Below are positions 44,180 through 56,041 of a stretch of DNA of 64,000 nt, in pieces (position 1 is the first letter of the stretch; each line of letters begins with the position of its first letter). The DNA is taken from the NCBI GenBank assembly GCA_900312665.1, contig ONZQ02000006.1, forward strand, positions 887,981 to 951,980, given 5' to 3'. The notes under the pieces are model-generated. The model worked only from the letters and a program-made list of their open reading frames with translations, was not told the DNA's origin and searched no databases. The position numbers were made by a program, and so were the translations under genes. The stretch comes from Cephalotrichum gorgonifer (taxonomy: Eukaryota; Ascomycota; Sordariomycetes; Microascales; Microascaceae).

Positions 44180-47130
44180 GTGGCACACTAGGCCTTACCA
44201 TCCGCATTGTGGGGATGGGTCACCCATTCCAGGTGCGGTCCTGCGGGGCATTGACGAGCTAACCAGCATGATAGTCATATCTGGACAGCAGGACGCCCGC
44301 CCAGCTAAGACTGGCCAAGCCGTGGGTTACCAGCAGCATCGCAAACAGATCCATTCAGCGAAAGCTCCGTTGAGGGGCCATAACTCCATATCGTTACTTC
44401 AATCGCCGATGACTCGGGCAGACGCCCTGTTTTGAAAGGGAGGACCTCAGCTGACACTTTTTTTTATTAACTCTCTGCCCTTATGGGCTCTGTGCTTTTA
44501 CGTCTTCTACCTGGTCGTGGTTCCTTTCCCCCCCGCAACAGCGGGAGGTTCTGAAACCATTCCCTAGTGATATTTTGGCAACCAGGTTTCAACGGGGTGG
44601 CTGTCAAGCTTGGATTTTCCTGCATATCTACGTGGATGCATATGCCGACATGAGTTCGGACTTAATGGGAAGCCGGAGTTGGTCCTTTCCCGCTGGTATA
44701 GACTGCGATGTGACGGGGAACTTTTGGGCTTCGACCAGAGGGTGGCATAACGGGGATTTTCCGAGCTTGCTTCGGGTCTCTCTCTCCTTTGTTCACTTTC
44801 TGCTTTCTTCACGCTATGTGTTGTGCTTGGAAAATTTTATCATTCTGAGGCGTTTCAACGGTAGAGCAAATGTACGGATCTTTTGGGGCAAGGGGTTGGG
44901 GGTCTGTTCAATGTCTCTGGGCCACCTATTGTGATGTCGCAAAATTTACGTTCAATCTATCCGCGGTGGCCCCCTCGGGTCAACTACTATCGCTGTTTTC
45001 TTTGTCTATTGTGCGAAAAGGGAGGAGGGGGGGCTGGATGTTACAATTGAAAGGCGCGTCGATCCGTTCGGGTCGTGCCTGGCTGGCTGGGGATGGATGG
45101 GCCTGGTATGCGGGGGCCCGGATCATGATACGCGTCAGGCACGATGGAGGTCGGCGGGAGGACTCGGCTGTACGAGGATAGCTTTGAAAGCCGAGTCGTC
45201 GGCCAAGCATCACCACTGTTGGTTCCATCCATGAGGTTGCTCTGCTAGTTCACGCCGTCGTGTCTTCTACGGTCATGGTATGGGTGCTCCTGTGGGTAAA
45301 TGACCGCGCATTTACATCACATCTAATAACGCTGCATAGGAGAATCAATGCCAAAGATACTCAGGATCAATTCTTTTGTTTACCTTTTTCTTCTTCTTCT
45401 TGATCCTTGAAGAAGAAGGGGGGGGAGTAGTGGAGCGTGTACAAAATAGGGCGGACAAAAGGGGGGGAGGTGGTCTCCAAGACGGTCAAGAACGGGCCAA
45501 CACCAGGCGGCCCACCCCACCACCCACCCCTCCTTTTTCCCCGTGTGGGAGATGTACAAGTATGCGGGATGCAAGCATGAGGTATGTCTTTCTTCATGTC
45601 GAGCAGGGGGGGGGNNNNNNNNNNNNNNNNNNNNNNNNNNNNNNNNNNNNNNNNNNNNNNNNNNNNNNNNNNNNNNNNNNNNNNNNNNNNNNNNNNNNNN
45701 NNNNNNNNNNNNNNNNNNNNNNNNNNNGGTATTAGTGTACCCCGGGAAAGTGCCCCCCACTTCCCCTTCCCCCCCATTTCCAAGACCCATGTTGTGTCCC
45801 GAAACTCCTATTCGGTCCTCGCGCATCTATCCTATGCCACCCTCCCCTACCCCCCCCCCCCCGGGGCCCCTCGGGAGACTATCATATCAGATTCGGTGTT
45901 TGTTTGCTTGCCCGGGATTTTGGGAAATCGGTGTGACTTGATGATCTACCTGTACGACCGGTGAGAACGGGGAGGAAAGAAACCACTCAATGAAAGTGAG
46001 GGGAAGGAGATATGGGATGAGTGGTACTTGGGCTCCCGACGGAAGCCACGTCAGAGGTGGCCGGTTGGGCTCCCAGACGCCCTTACGCCTCCAGATATGG
46101 ATATGGAGATCTACCAAATAGGTCGTGGCATGAAGTTTGAGTTTGGGGATTCCCGCCTTGCGAGTACGAGCCGTTGATACCTTGAGATACCTGAGACTCG
46201 CCCAGAGTTAGTTACCCCGGCCCAAGGGGGGGAGCTTCGACTCGACCTATCATGCCGTGCCGTGTGTGTTGCGCTATGGCGTGTGGACTGACCAGAACCG
46301 GAGCGCCGGAGGGAGTTAGGTGGACTAGGATGTGGAAAGGGGAGGGGGATTGTCTCTCCCCCCCTCCCGGGTGCCCTTGTGTACACCGTAGGCGCTTGTG
46401 GGCTCGTGGGGAGACAATAGGATCGCTAATGCATTGTGGTCTGTGTTGGCACCCGCCGAGCCAGCAGGAAAGCTTGGCTGCGGGGGACGCTGCTGGGGAG
46501 AGGAAGGGGGGGGAGGTCTCAATCCTATTGATGCAGGTCACTCCTGCGTGATAGGGCGCCTGAATGGTTGGTTGGAGACGCAAGAAGCTGGATGTCCTCG
46601 GCTAACCAATACCTCCGAAAGGGACAAGGCGGGAGGGAGGGACAACAGGGATCGTCGAGATGGCAGCGTGTGGTTGCATGGCATCAGGCCAACACGTTCG
46701 GGGATGAGGGTGTGGTCGTTCACAAGGATCAAGAAACTGATATCTGATGTACAGGTGTTTTGTCTATATGGCAAGGGAAAACGCAGGCCTGTCCCTGGGA
46801 GAACGACACGTCACCTCGGGGTTTCCCCGGCAGGGGGTGGGTGTCGCACCATACCGGCAGCAATGGGGGAACCTTCGTCCCTGGGGCTGTTCTCGTTCCC
46901 TAGGCGCATCGTTCTCTCTATATCCCCGGCGCTTTATCCCATTTCTCCCCCATGTATCAAAAGGAAAATAACAAAAGAAAATAAAAGAATTGTCGAGGCA
47001 AACAGCTTTCGGATCCCCCAACATAAACCCCCCATTACAGCATACGCCATTCTCCCCACCTCACCCCCTTTTCAACCTCACGCGCACACACCCCACACAT
47101 TCATCAAAAGTCCGGTAGAGAAGGGGGACT
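44180..47130. other. Intergenic with assembly gap
   Basis: No gene is supported. It contains the 113-N gap at 45615-45727, flanked by G and C homopolymers, and purine-rich text near 46320-46520. A frame crossing 46398-47177 overlaps the 3' end of the ATP synthase gene and has no domain. The right edge is the 3' flank of the ATP synthase subunit g gene. Confidence 0.55.
45615..45727. other. Assembly gap (113 Ns)
   Basis: Run of N. It is directly preceded by a G homopolymer (about 9 G). A 12-C run lies at about 45850-45862, pointing to a hard-to-sequence GC-homopolymer region. Confidence 1.
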
Positions 47131-47954
47131 TTAGTGAGCGGCGGCGGCGGGCTCGCCGTGGTAACCGACGATCTTGAACCTCCCAATCATCTCGCCAACG
47201 GTGAAGAAGCCGAGGCACTCGGCGGCGACAACGCCGGCGGCCGCGAGCTGTGCGTTGCTCACGCCGCGGACGAGGCCACCCTGCGCGGGCTGGAGGGACT
47301 TGGTCGCGGTCTCGACGAGCGAGCCGGGCTTGCGGATGGATCGCCAGGCAGCCTCGTAGAAGGACTGGAAGGTGGACACGGAGCTAATGCAGAAATCCTG
47401 TTAGCTTTTGTTGTTTTTTCTCCGTAGTAGGGTGGGATACAACGGGGGACGGGTGTGAAACCCCCAGTCTGGAGGGACGGATTAGGTTGTACATACGGCG
47501 GCGACATGTTCTGGCCCCTAAAAACGATCTTTCCAAGCTCAAGACCGACCTTGGAGTAGTGTACCACATAGGGGATTTGCTCTAACAGGAGTAAAATCGG
47601 TCAGCATCACGCCACACCACCATCCCTTCACAGTTGCTCCCAAAAGGGAACGGTCATCTCCAATCTCCAAGGGGAAGGGGGACCAAAACAGAAAAACATA
47701 CTCTCAACGAACCCAATGACCTTGCCCGTCCTGCCGCCAACCTTGCCCAGCGCGCCAGCCACGCCCTTCGCGGCGCCCGAGATGGCTGGCCCCGCGGCGC
47801 TCGTCACGCGCGAGAGGCCCTCGGCGGCCTTGCCCGCCGTGTCCTTCGCCTTGGCAGCGGCCTCCTTGGCGGCGTCGCCGCCGGTGGAGCTGAAGCGGAC
47901 GGGGGTGAGGGTCGGGGTGCGGCGCGAGGCGCGGAGGATCGGTCGGGCGAGCAT
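47131..47954 (-). CDS. ATP20: Mitochondrial F1Fo ATP synthase subunit g, three exons
   Basis: Exons 47954-47702, 47581-47497 and 47383-47131; introns of 120 and 113 nt; 196 residues. The N-terminus MLARPILRASRRTPTLTPVRF is Arg-rich and free of acids, a typical mitochondrial presequence. An Ala/Lys-rich amphipathic stretch follows. The conserved part runs from QIPYVVHYSKVGLELGKIVF to SFYEAAWRSIRKPGSL and the C-terminal membrane helix QLAAAGVVAAECLGFFTVGEMIG, which holds closely spaced glycines of the GxxxG type used for dimer contacts. Subunit g supports dimerisation of ATP synthase and cristae shape in the inner membrane. The gene lies on the same strand as the dehydrogenase at 48616, downstream of it, separated by 661 bp. 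Confidence 0.93.
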
Positions 47955-48615
47955 CTTGGCTGCTGTGTGTTTTTTTTTTCGAGTTTTCTAGGGGTTTTCT
48001 AGGGGTGTATCGTATCTCGGGAGGGAGAGAGAGAGAGAGGATTGGCGACTGCGGACCGGGGGGGCGTTTCGTATCGCCAATTGATGGGGAGTTGCGAGAT
48101 CGGTTATTTCGGTGGTTTGAGGTAAAACTGGACAAGCGGGAAAAAAAAGCTGTCGTCCATCCTCGGGAGATCTTGGGGCGGATCTTACCGGCTGATTGGC
48201 TTGGCTGGCGGGTGGATCTGGCAACGACAGCCGGCACCAGCTGTCTTGAATAATATCAAGATGACAAAGGATAGAGTACATCTTGGCGCGAAAGTGGCAT
48301 GACGGAACTACCGTTTATTCTGTCGTGAGGTTGTTTATTACAGTTTTGAAACAGTCTCAGTCACTTTGAACGAGAGGAAATGGCGTCCTATCACCATACA
48401 ACCCCAAAGCGCCCACACGCGAATGGACCAAAGCGTTTGAAAGAATAGTCTTTTTTATATCATTCAATGTAAAATGTAAGTCATACCCCGAGCGTATTCC
48501 AAGCTATGAGTCTATAAACGCAACCTAACCCAATCCAACCCCGGCGCGCAATAAAACAGAACAAGCCAATCAATCCTCCCCTCCCCTCCCCGGGACGACC
48601 CGGACATGCCAATGC
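47955..48615. other. Intergenic between LAD1 3' end and ATP20 start
   Basis: It holds the ATP20 promoter/leader, including a GA microsatellite at 48025-48039 and a T run next to the start (47969-47978), and the AT-richer 3' flank of the dehydrogenase (48440-48560). No gene was seen. Confidence 0.55.
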
Positions 48616-49974
48616 CTAATCCAAGCTCTGGATCATGACCTTGATGGCACCCGTCTTGGGGTCCGCGGCAGTGTTGAAGGCGTCTAGGGCGTTGTCGATG
48701 GTGTACTTGTGGGTGACGAGCTTGTCGAGGTTTATGACGCCGCTCTCGACGAGGCGGATGGCCCTGGGCCAGGTGTTGCAGTACCTGTACTGGAGCTGGA
48801 TGTCGACCTCGCGGGTGCTGGCGCGCATGAAGGGGAAGCTGATCTCATTCCTGCCGACGCCGATGATGAAGACCTTTCCGCCGAACTTGACGGCCCACAC
48901 GGCGGCGGCGATGCTGGGCTGGACGCCCGTGCACTCCATGGCGACGGCGGGCTCGATGCCTCCGAAGGCGCGCACGATGGCCGCGGCCTCCTCCTCGGCC
49001 GTGGGGAGGCCGACCTTGTGGGTGACGACGGAGGGCACGAGCTCCTTGGCGAAGGCGAGGCGGCCCTCGTCGATGTCGGTGATGACGATGGGGCAGGCGC
49101 CCGCGGCGCGCGCGCACAGGAGGGTGATGAGGCCGATGGGGCCCGCGCCGCAGATGAGGACGGGGTCGCCGAGGCGCACGCCCGCGCGCTGCATCCCCGC
49201 GAGGGCGACGCTGAGGGGCTCGAGCATGGCGCCGTTCTCGTAGGACATGGAGCCGATCTTGTGGCACCACGAGGCCGGGTGGTTGACGTAGCGGCGGAGG
49301 AGGCCGGGCACGGGAGGCGTGGAGAGGAACTGGACCTTGTCACAGCCGTTATAGCGGCCCGTCAGGCAGGGCTCGCACTCGTTGCAGATGATGTTGGGCT
49401 CGACGGCCACGCGGTCGCCGACCTTGAGGGAGGTGACGGAGGGGTGGGCGGCGATGACCTCGCCGGCCGACTCGTGGCCGAGGATGTGGTCGCCCTCGAC
49501 GATCATGGGGCCGATGCACCCGGCGTGCCAGAAGTGGACATCGGAACTATGGAAGGGGAGGGTCTCGTGTTAGCTGTTACGTGGCTTCTCTCTTGTCGCG
49601 GTCTGGGTGGGCAGCGAGCTAGGCGCGTGCCTAATCGCCCTTTGACAGGTAGACGGGGGACGGCGTCCCCCACCCTCCCTTCTCCCTTCTCCCCCCATCA
49701 TCCCACCATCCCACCATCCCACCATCCCACCAAAACAAGGTAGAAGACACAATATGGGGGGATCTGAAGCTCGAACTTACCCACAGATGCCAGTGCTCCT
49801 AATCGCAATAGTAACCTCACCCTCCTTGAGGTCCGTACCGGCCAGCGCGCTCTCGACGCTCGGCTCGGCGGGGCTTATCCATAGGTCGTGGGCGGGGTTC
49901 GTGTAAACGCCCACGTTGGGCTTCGAGACGGGCCCGATGGCCGTGCCGGTGGGGGTTATCGTCTCAGTGGCCAT
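48616..49974 (-). CDS. LAD1: L-arabinitol 4-dehydrogenase, two exons
   Basis: Exons 49974-49781 and 49546-48616; the 234-nt intron contains a tandem repeat; 374 residues. Medium-chain zinc dehydrogenase of the polyol group. Catalytic zinc ligands are Cys64 (RSTGICGSDVHFW) and His89-Glu90 (LGHES); structural zinc cysteines lie at 119, 122, 125 and 133 (CNECEPCLTGRYNGC). The nucleotide fold has GAGPIG at 198-203 and T-D-I-D-E-G-R at 221-227, the acidic pattern typical of NAD+ preference. The sequence follows Neurospora crassa LAD-1 nearly throughout (GCIGPMIVE, FLSTPPVPGLLRRYVNHPA, FMRASTREVDIQ). It oxidises L-arabinitol to L-xylulose in fungal L-arabinose catabolism. Xylitol dehydrogenase is the main alternative, but the match to LAD is much closer. 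The first intron falls right after the catalytic cysteine. Confidence 0.93.
49702..49732. repeat. 8-bp tandem repeat CCCACCAT x3.9 inside LAD1 intron
   Basis: Nearly four perfect copies of CCCACCAT (ATGGTGGG on the coding strand) in the 234-nt intron of the dehydrogenase, the longest of its neighbours apart from the TOA1 intron. Length variation between strains would be expected. Confidence 0.85.
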
Positions 49975-52813
49975 CTTCGGTTATAGGGGTTATGTGTCTC
50001 CTAGGTTTTGTTCTAGGTCTTCTTCTTTTATATCTCCTCTTTTTTGCCTCTTTTTCTCTCCTCTCCTTGACCTCTCTTTTTATTCGGCCGAGATGTTCGG
50101 GGCGCTGGGGAGAAAGTCGGGGCGAAATTTCGGGGGGACTGATAGAGTGACGTAAGAAGTGGTTGAACGGGTTTCTAGTAGGGTGGTATCTCTATAACAG
50201 GCTAATACGTTCAGTCTTCGGACGAAGGGGAATGCAAGAGAGTAAAAGAAGAAGAAAAAAATGAAGATATAAATCGATTCCTCGGGATATATAGCAATTA
50301 CAGGAAAGTCGAGGGGGGGGGACGAGGATGCGGATCAGTCCTCGGGAATTTGTATGTTTTATACCGAAATCCTTGAATGCTCTTAGTGCCCCACGTAACA
50401 CCTTGCTTGTACACCCGCGCAACTCACGACCTCGCTGCTCTCTCCTCTGCCCCGTCCCAAGCTCTGCCTGCTCTACCTGCTCTCCCGACCTCCCCCGCCG
50501 GAGAAGGAGACCGAGCTCCGCCCAAAACCACACCTTCCCCTTTGTCTCTTCCCGCTTCCTGGTCCCGAGCTATCGAAAAATTCCCACTAGGATATTCTTG
50601 TGTGGGGGGGAACGAACTGACCCGGCAGTATAGTCGTATACAAGTAGTCACCCCGCGCGACCCTAGTCTTGGATCGAAAGCTCCTCCCGCGCCAATCACG
50701 ACCGGGTCAAATCCTCCGTAGGGTCAGGGGCGGGCGGGGGGGGATTTTTTAGTGGGCTTATGTTCCGAGATAGGTACGTATTAATACAATGTAAGTAGCA
50801 ACGACAGAGCTGCCTCGCTCGCCAATGTTCCGTCCCGCGCCAGCTCGGTGGAACCTCTGGAGCGATCTATCGTACAATGTACATTATACGCATACGACCC
50901 ACGCGATAACTCCACCCCCACCGCTAGCCTTGGCATTCCCATGGGAGGAGAGGGTCCCAGCGGGGCAAAAGTGGCGGCTTTGAAAGGTCGCGACGTGGCG
51001 GGCATCAAGGAAACCTCCGCTGTTGCAGTGTCACCAGGTCCAGTCGAGGGAGGAACCAGTGGCGGGGTTAGCGGGTTAAAAGAGTCGACAGGGGACAGGG
51101 GGGAAGGGAAGCAGTGGAACGTGAAGCTACGAATATGTAGCTCTGGCGGGGGCAATCTCGGTGTCCGATGCTACCATAACCTGGTGCTTCATGTTTCTCT
51201 AACCCCTCCCCTTTCTCTTTCCCCCCCCATCTATACCGTTTTCTCTCCTTGCGCCCCACCATTTTCCGTGCGCGTGGTCGCATGGTGAGCTAAACCGGGC
51301 TAGCTCGCCGTCGAAACTACCGCCGCCATGCGGTCCTATCATCGCAGCCGGATTTTCCTCAAGCGCCGTTTTTTTTTCGAGGCTTCAAGTTCTCGTGACA
51401 TCTGGATCTCTCACCTTTCTCCCCACCGCGGCCGCTCCGCCGCTGTCCGCCTAAATCTAATAGTGCTACTTTCACAAGTAGCTCGCCCCTCGCCCGGCGT
51501 CGTCAAGCTCTCTTACACGTACCCTGTATGGCACGGATATTGGGGACCCTACTAATACTCGGCCCACGCGCGTCCTCCGTTCGCGTCTCGTACTTGTATG
51601 GACGCGGCTATACAAGATCCAAGTATAAATAGCGCTATGCTCGTTCTCCGCGTAGCCCGCGCGCGCTATTATATTGCTAGTTCTAGAATTGGCTTCCGCG
51701 GAAGGGTAGCCTCATGGCATGTGAGCAGGATCCAATTTCCCGCGGGGAATTATTTGTTACTATTAGGCCCCGAAAACAGATGAATGCGGGATCCCCAGCC
51801 CGCTATCCCGCCGTCCCGTCCTTGTTGCCATGCGACTCGAGTACAAGAGGGCCAATCAGACCAAACACTACCACGTTGCTTCATTTGTGGAACTTGGTTT
51901 TATGGAAACGAGTACGGGCCGACGTCGTCCGAGGGTGGTATTTGGGCTGTGTGCGTGTACCGTTTGGACCTCCCGATTTCGTAACAAGGCACCCGGGCCA
52001 GACGATGCGATGACATTGGATGATAACAAACATGGTCGTAAACGGATAAACCTCTCTCAGTCACTTCCACTTGCATACTGGCACATTCCTTCCCATCGCT
52101 CAAGGAATCCGTCTAGGCGAGGGGAGGACCTTGAGGTGTTCTCACGCTTTGACTCTTTCCCAGTTCCGTCGAAGCTGGCACAACCCCGCGCCGGCGGAGA
52201 TCTCGATAGCATTTGCGCGGAAAGAGCGACGGGCGTCTTAACCCTCCCGGAGGGAGGTGGCGGCCGCTGCATCGAAGGAAACAATCCTAGAAGCACAGCT
52301 GGAATCTCGGGTGTCCCATGGGAGGATAGGCGTGTAGAGCAAGGCAGAAATGAGCTGGAAAAAGCCTGACTTGGTCTGGTATGAGACGGGCCGAGGGAGA
52401 AAAGGACACGGAGACGGAATCTCCAGCATGGTGGTCCCGGATGACCGCAAACTGAGCTCGCCAAGATATGGCTTTGGCATTGATAGATGGCCAAGAAATG
52501 GCTTTGGCGTTGAGAGATGGCCTTATTGGTTTCGTTTTTCGAGTTGAACAATCTTCCACATGACAGTTCTCCCTGCCTGTAGAAGTCGATATCTGGTATG
52601 CTTCCGCTCCAATCGTCTCGTGGTATTCGTGTATCGGGGTGGTAGATGTTGCGCCATCCTCCCCTTGCTGAGATAGTCGTGTAATCGTCTCCTGCCCCCA
52701 TATACGGCAAGTCCAACTCAGTACATCCGCACCACCACCTCTCCCCTGCAGACACCGTATGGGCAGCACGCCTCGGGGCTCAGCTTGCCGCTGAGTATGA
52801 GGTCTCGGGTCTC
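49975..52813. other. Intergenic, sparse
   Basis: The left part is the LAD1 promoter and leader, with T-rich and C-rich tracts at 50015-50080. No supported gene follows. A 30-bp imperfect tandem duplication lies at 52461-52520. A 232-codon minus-strand frame at 52057-52755 lacks domain content and spans the repeat, so it was not called. Confidence 0.5.
52461..52520. repeat. Imperfect 30-bp tandem duplication
   Basis: Two adjacent 30-bp copies starting CCAAGATATGGCTTTGGC and CCAAGAAATGGCTTTGGC, identical at 27 of 30 positions. Confidence 0.85.
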
Positions 52814-53049
52814 CTAACGAACGGGGAAGTGGTAAGCAACGCCTTCGCTCTGTACGAGTAGTGCAGGAGTGGAGAACGTCTGCCCGGGGCGGGCCCCGCT
52901 GGTCTTCGGGGTGTGGGGAAGGGGGGACGGGCTGGGTCGGGAGGCGGGGGCTGGGGAATACTTACATCCGGGCAGGGGACTGGTGTGGCCGCGCCGGGGC
53001 CGATGGAGAGAGCCGCTAGGGCCGGGAAAAGGAACGTGTTGAACTTCAT
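52814..53049 (-). CDS. Possible small secreted peptide, two exons
   Basis: Exon 53049-52966 encodes MKFNTFLFPALAALSIGPGA, a good signal peptide with a likely cleavage near residue 20-22. It ends at a consensus GTAAGT donor. An 86-nt intron to an acceptor ending GGGCAG gives exon 52879-52814, for a total of 49 residues ending HFPVR. Only two cysteine-free segments follow the single Cys, so it is not a typical cysteine-rich effector. The second exon cannot be checked by homology. The unspliced frame would run longer with a Pro-rich tail. I do not recognise a family. It may be a small secreted protein or a chance frame. Confidence 0.35.
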
Positions 53050-54534
53050 TGGCGTTGTTCTTTTTGTCTTCTGGATTCGTGATGGTTCGAATCGGTGCTG
53101 AGATCTTGAGGGTTCGGGGAGTAAACCGCGCAGAGACAAGTTAGGTTGGTGGATCCGGGTTAGGCAGGTATGACCCTCGTGCCGGGGCAGTCGAAACAAG
53201 CAATGTAGACTCGGAAGAAGAAGCAATGGAAGGAATGTCGACACAAACGAGCCGGCTCAAGGCAGGGCATTCCCCCAGGAACGCAGAGAGAGATCGGTGG
53301 ACTACCAGTACTCGTATTATAACCACGAAACAAGATGGGCAAGAATGTCTGTCACTGGGAAGGAGCAGTCAGGGGGGGCGGGCTTGTTTATACTAGTTAT
53401 CGTTCAAGCTGAACCGTGGGGAAGGAACGCCCCCTCTCCAGCCCTACCGACCACCCCTCCGCCTGACTTTCAGGTACGGACGAATGACCGACCATCTCTC
53501 CTGGATTGGGTGCCGCTACCCGAACCACCTCGGGTCAGGTGGGTGCCACGAGGCATATGAAATCGGGAGTGGTGGCTTGATTGATCCTTGGCGGGCTTTC
53601 TTTCTACCTTTCTCCACGTTACACTCGTGACCGCCGCGGCGAAACTCGATTCCACCCTCCTTTCTCCCCTGCTCGTTTGATGTTTCAAGTTGTTTTTACT
53701 CCCAACTCGTACAAGTGGGCTTTCCTCTGTGTTTCCGGGTTAAATGAAGGGGGAGGGGTGTTCTGTTGGTACCTGGAGATGACTCGCTCGTATTAGTGGG
53801 TTCCATCGCAGTTGCTAGCTCTTCTTCCCCGTGGGGGGAAGGATGCGGGAGCTATGCCACTTAGAGGTATTTGGAACAAGCATGATGAGGGGGAACTTCG
53901 AGGCACCTACTTGTATGGGGGCATGTACAGTCTACACGTCTACACTAGGCATAGTGACTGAGAAAGAGAGTAGGTATTAGACTAAGACTGACATCCGAGG
54001 CTCCTCGGATGATAAAGCCGATTTGGCCATTAGGCGTTTGTCGTTAGGTCCGAGGAGCTGAACATAAGCCTATTTACTACCATCTACGACCAACCCCTTC
54101 ACAGGAGAACCGCTGCCACTCATCCGTCGCCTACCGCGTAGTTATAGCAAATACCTAAGATCCCAAGGGTTTCAGCAAAGGGAGAAAGAACCATTAAAAA
54201 TATCCATAAACTCCTATTTCTGCGTTCCGGTCCGGTCACCGTACCGGAAACGATCCCGCTTGCTTCGTACATAACAGAACACACTTTCTCGCCTCTTCCT
54301 TCCCCCCCTCCCCCCCTTTCAACCCTTCGTCTCCAATCTCGAGCCACCCCATCTGGTATCAAGTAGAATAAAGGGGGGCGTCGTGCGGGAGGAGGCCCAG
54401 ACAAACACCCGATGGAGAAACAACATAACATATATACCCGTAGTTCTCCCCGACCTCCCCCCCTCCTTCCCCTTCTGCGCAAATCTGCGAATCCACTCCC
54501 TTACTTCATCTCACACCTCACATCCCACCCCCAC
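53050..54534. other. Intergenic with a palindromic element
   Basis: No gene was recognised. The left 250 bp would be promoter for the putative small peptide. A palindromic block lies at 53993-54059. 54290-54480 is C/T-rich and forms the 3' flank of PEX13 on the minus strand. Confidence 0.5.
53993..54059. repeat. Palindromic hairpin element with a second inverted arm
   Basis: 53993-54010 is a perfect stem ATCCGAG / CTCGGAT around the 4-nt loop GCTC. A further inverted arm, GTCCGAGGAGC, lies at 54049-54059 and can pair with GCTCCTCGGAT. It could be an end of a small inverted-repeat element or a structured RNA. No target-site duplication was found. Confidence 0.55.
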
Positions 54535-56041
54535 TCACGAATAAAACTGGCTCTTCTGGAAATCCTCAACGCTCAGCTCCCCCACCTTCCCGCTCCCGAC
54601 GAGAGGCCTCACCCCCACGGGCGTGGGCGGGCCCCGGATGCTCGAGCTCGTCTCCCCCGAGCTCGTCAGCGAGTTCGCCCTACTACTGTCGCTCGCCGCC
54701 GTCGCCTTGATCGCCGCGATCGGCCTCTTCTCGTGGTCCGCGTGCCGCCTCACGACCTCCAGATACGTCGACGGGAGGTACCCCATCCGCGCGTCGCGCG
54801 TCCTGCAGCGCCACCACTCGCTCGGCGCGCCGAAGGGGTCCGTCTTCGCCAGCACCGCCACGAGGTCGCCCTTCGACACCTCGAGGTCCACGCCGCTCGC
54901 CGCGCCCGGCTGCGACTGCGGCTTGTAGTCGTAGAGGACGCGGCAGTACTCGAGCTGCGAGGGGTCGATCCGCGTCATCTCGGCGCGCCTGCGCTCCTCC
55001 TCCTCCTGGGACGTCGCGAGCGTGCGGATCAGCTTGCTCATTAGGTACGGGAGCCCGAAAGCCGCGAGGATGAAGAAGAGGAGCGGCTTCCGGCTGGCTT
55101 TGGGGGGGCCGCCCGCCGCCCCGCCGCCGTTAGCTCCGGATTTGCCCTGGAAGCTCGCGAATGCCGCGGGTGTGAGGGCCGTGGCGTCGGCGGGGGGTGG
55201 TTGACCCGTGAGCTTCGCGAATAGCGTGCGGACCCACCGCAGGATGGCGAAGATTCCGAGTATGGAGCCGAGGGTTTCTCGGAGGTTGCCGAACTGCTCG
55301 GCGACTGCTATCATCGCTGTCGGGTCACGGGGTTAGCATCGGCTCGTAAAGCAAGGAGGACGTGGTTCGAGGGCAGTATTCACCATAAAAGCTGGAGTGG
55401 GTCGCCATGTATGTGCTCTCCAGCATCTGAGCAAACCCGCCAAAGGCGCCCACGATACCTTCCAGCATCTGGAACGTAGCAGCCGTGCTCTGGTTGAAGC
55501 TGTTCGTCAGGCTGCTCGGATCGTTGGGGTTCCCGGGCATGCCTGGCATCCCACCCATGCCGCCGTACATGCCGCCTCCATACATCCCTCCGCCATACCC
55601 GCCTCCATACCCACCACCGTACATGCCACCGTAGCCACCCATCCCCATGCGATTATAGGGGCTTGTATAAGGAGAAGTGTAGGAGTTTCCGTAGGGGCTG
55701 GCGCCATAGAGGTTGGCACCGGTGCCGTAAGCGTTGGCACCTCCTGCCCAGCTGTAGTTAGCAGCATTCTGGTTCACCGAGGATGCTAAAGAGGATGGCC
55801 GTTCCGGCAAACTAGGAGCGCCAGTGGAGGTGGTAGACTGCGCGGTCGAGGTCGAGGTCGAGGGGTTTACTGGCATAGAGCCTGCTGGGCGGTTAGTTTG
55901 AGTGCCACGAGCACAAGCGAGAGGGTGCGGCCGTCAAGGATGACGACGGTGTTGGGGCCCGGAGGGGGGAGGGCATGATAACTCACCCATTCCAGATGTT
56001 GCCGCGCCGGGCACCTCCCACGGTTTCGGTGGCGACGCCAT
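54535..56041 (-). CDS. PEX13: Peroxisomal docking protein Pex13, three exons
   Basis: Exons 56041-55987, 55881-55384 and 55316-54535; introns of 105 and 67 nt; 444 residues. It starts MASPPKPWEVPGAATSGM, the conserved N-terminal KPWE motif of Pex13. The N-terminal domain is rich in Tyr/Gly repeats (about residues 75-130, YGGGYGGGYGGG type). The peroxin region follows (LTNSFNQSTAATFQMLEG, FAQMLESTYMATHSSFYAMIAVAEQ). A membrane segment lies at about 262-278 (LLFFILAAFGLPYLMS). A C-terminal SH3 domain spans about 309-372 (CRVLYDYKPQ, EWWRCRT, GYLPSTYLEV). Pex13 sits in the peroxisomal membrane with Pex14 and lets the cargo receptors through; the YG-rich part is thought to form a condensate-like gate. 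The SH3 surface binds Pex14 and Pex5 in yeast. Confidence 0.95.

Noticed and set aside
46398..47177. 259-codon plus-strand frame
   Set aside because: It overlaps the ATP20 3' end in antisense, has no domain, and its composition changes along the frame.
48709..49743. 344-codon plus-strand frame opposite LAD1
   Set aside because: Mirror frame of a high-GC gene, low-complexity Asp/Gly/Ala text, and it crosses the LAD1 intron.
52057..52755. 232-codon minus-strand frame
   Set aside because: Spans a 30-bp tandem duplication, with no domain, signal peptide or homologous feel; likely chance.
53080..53100. GGTTCGAATC, a tRNA B-box-like sequence
   Set aside because: No A-box or acceptor stem pairing at the expected spacing; it lies upstream of the putative small peptide.
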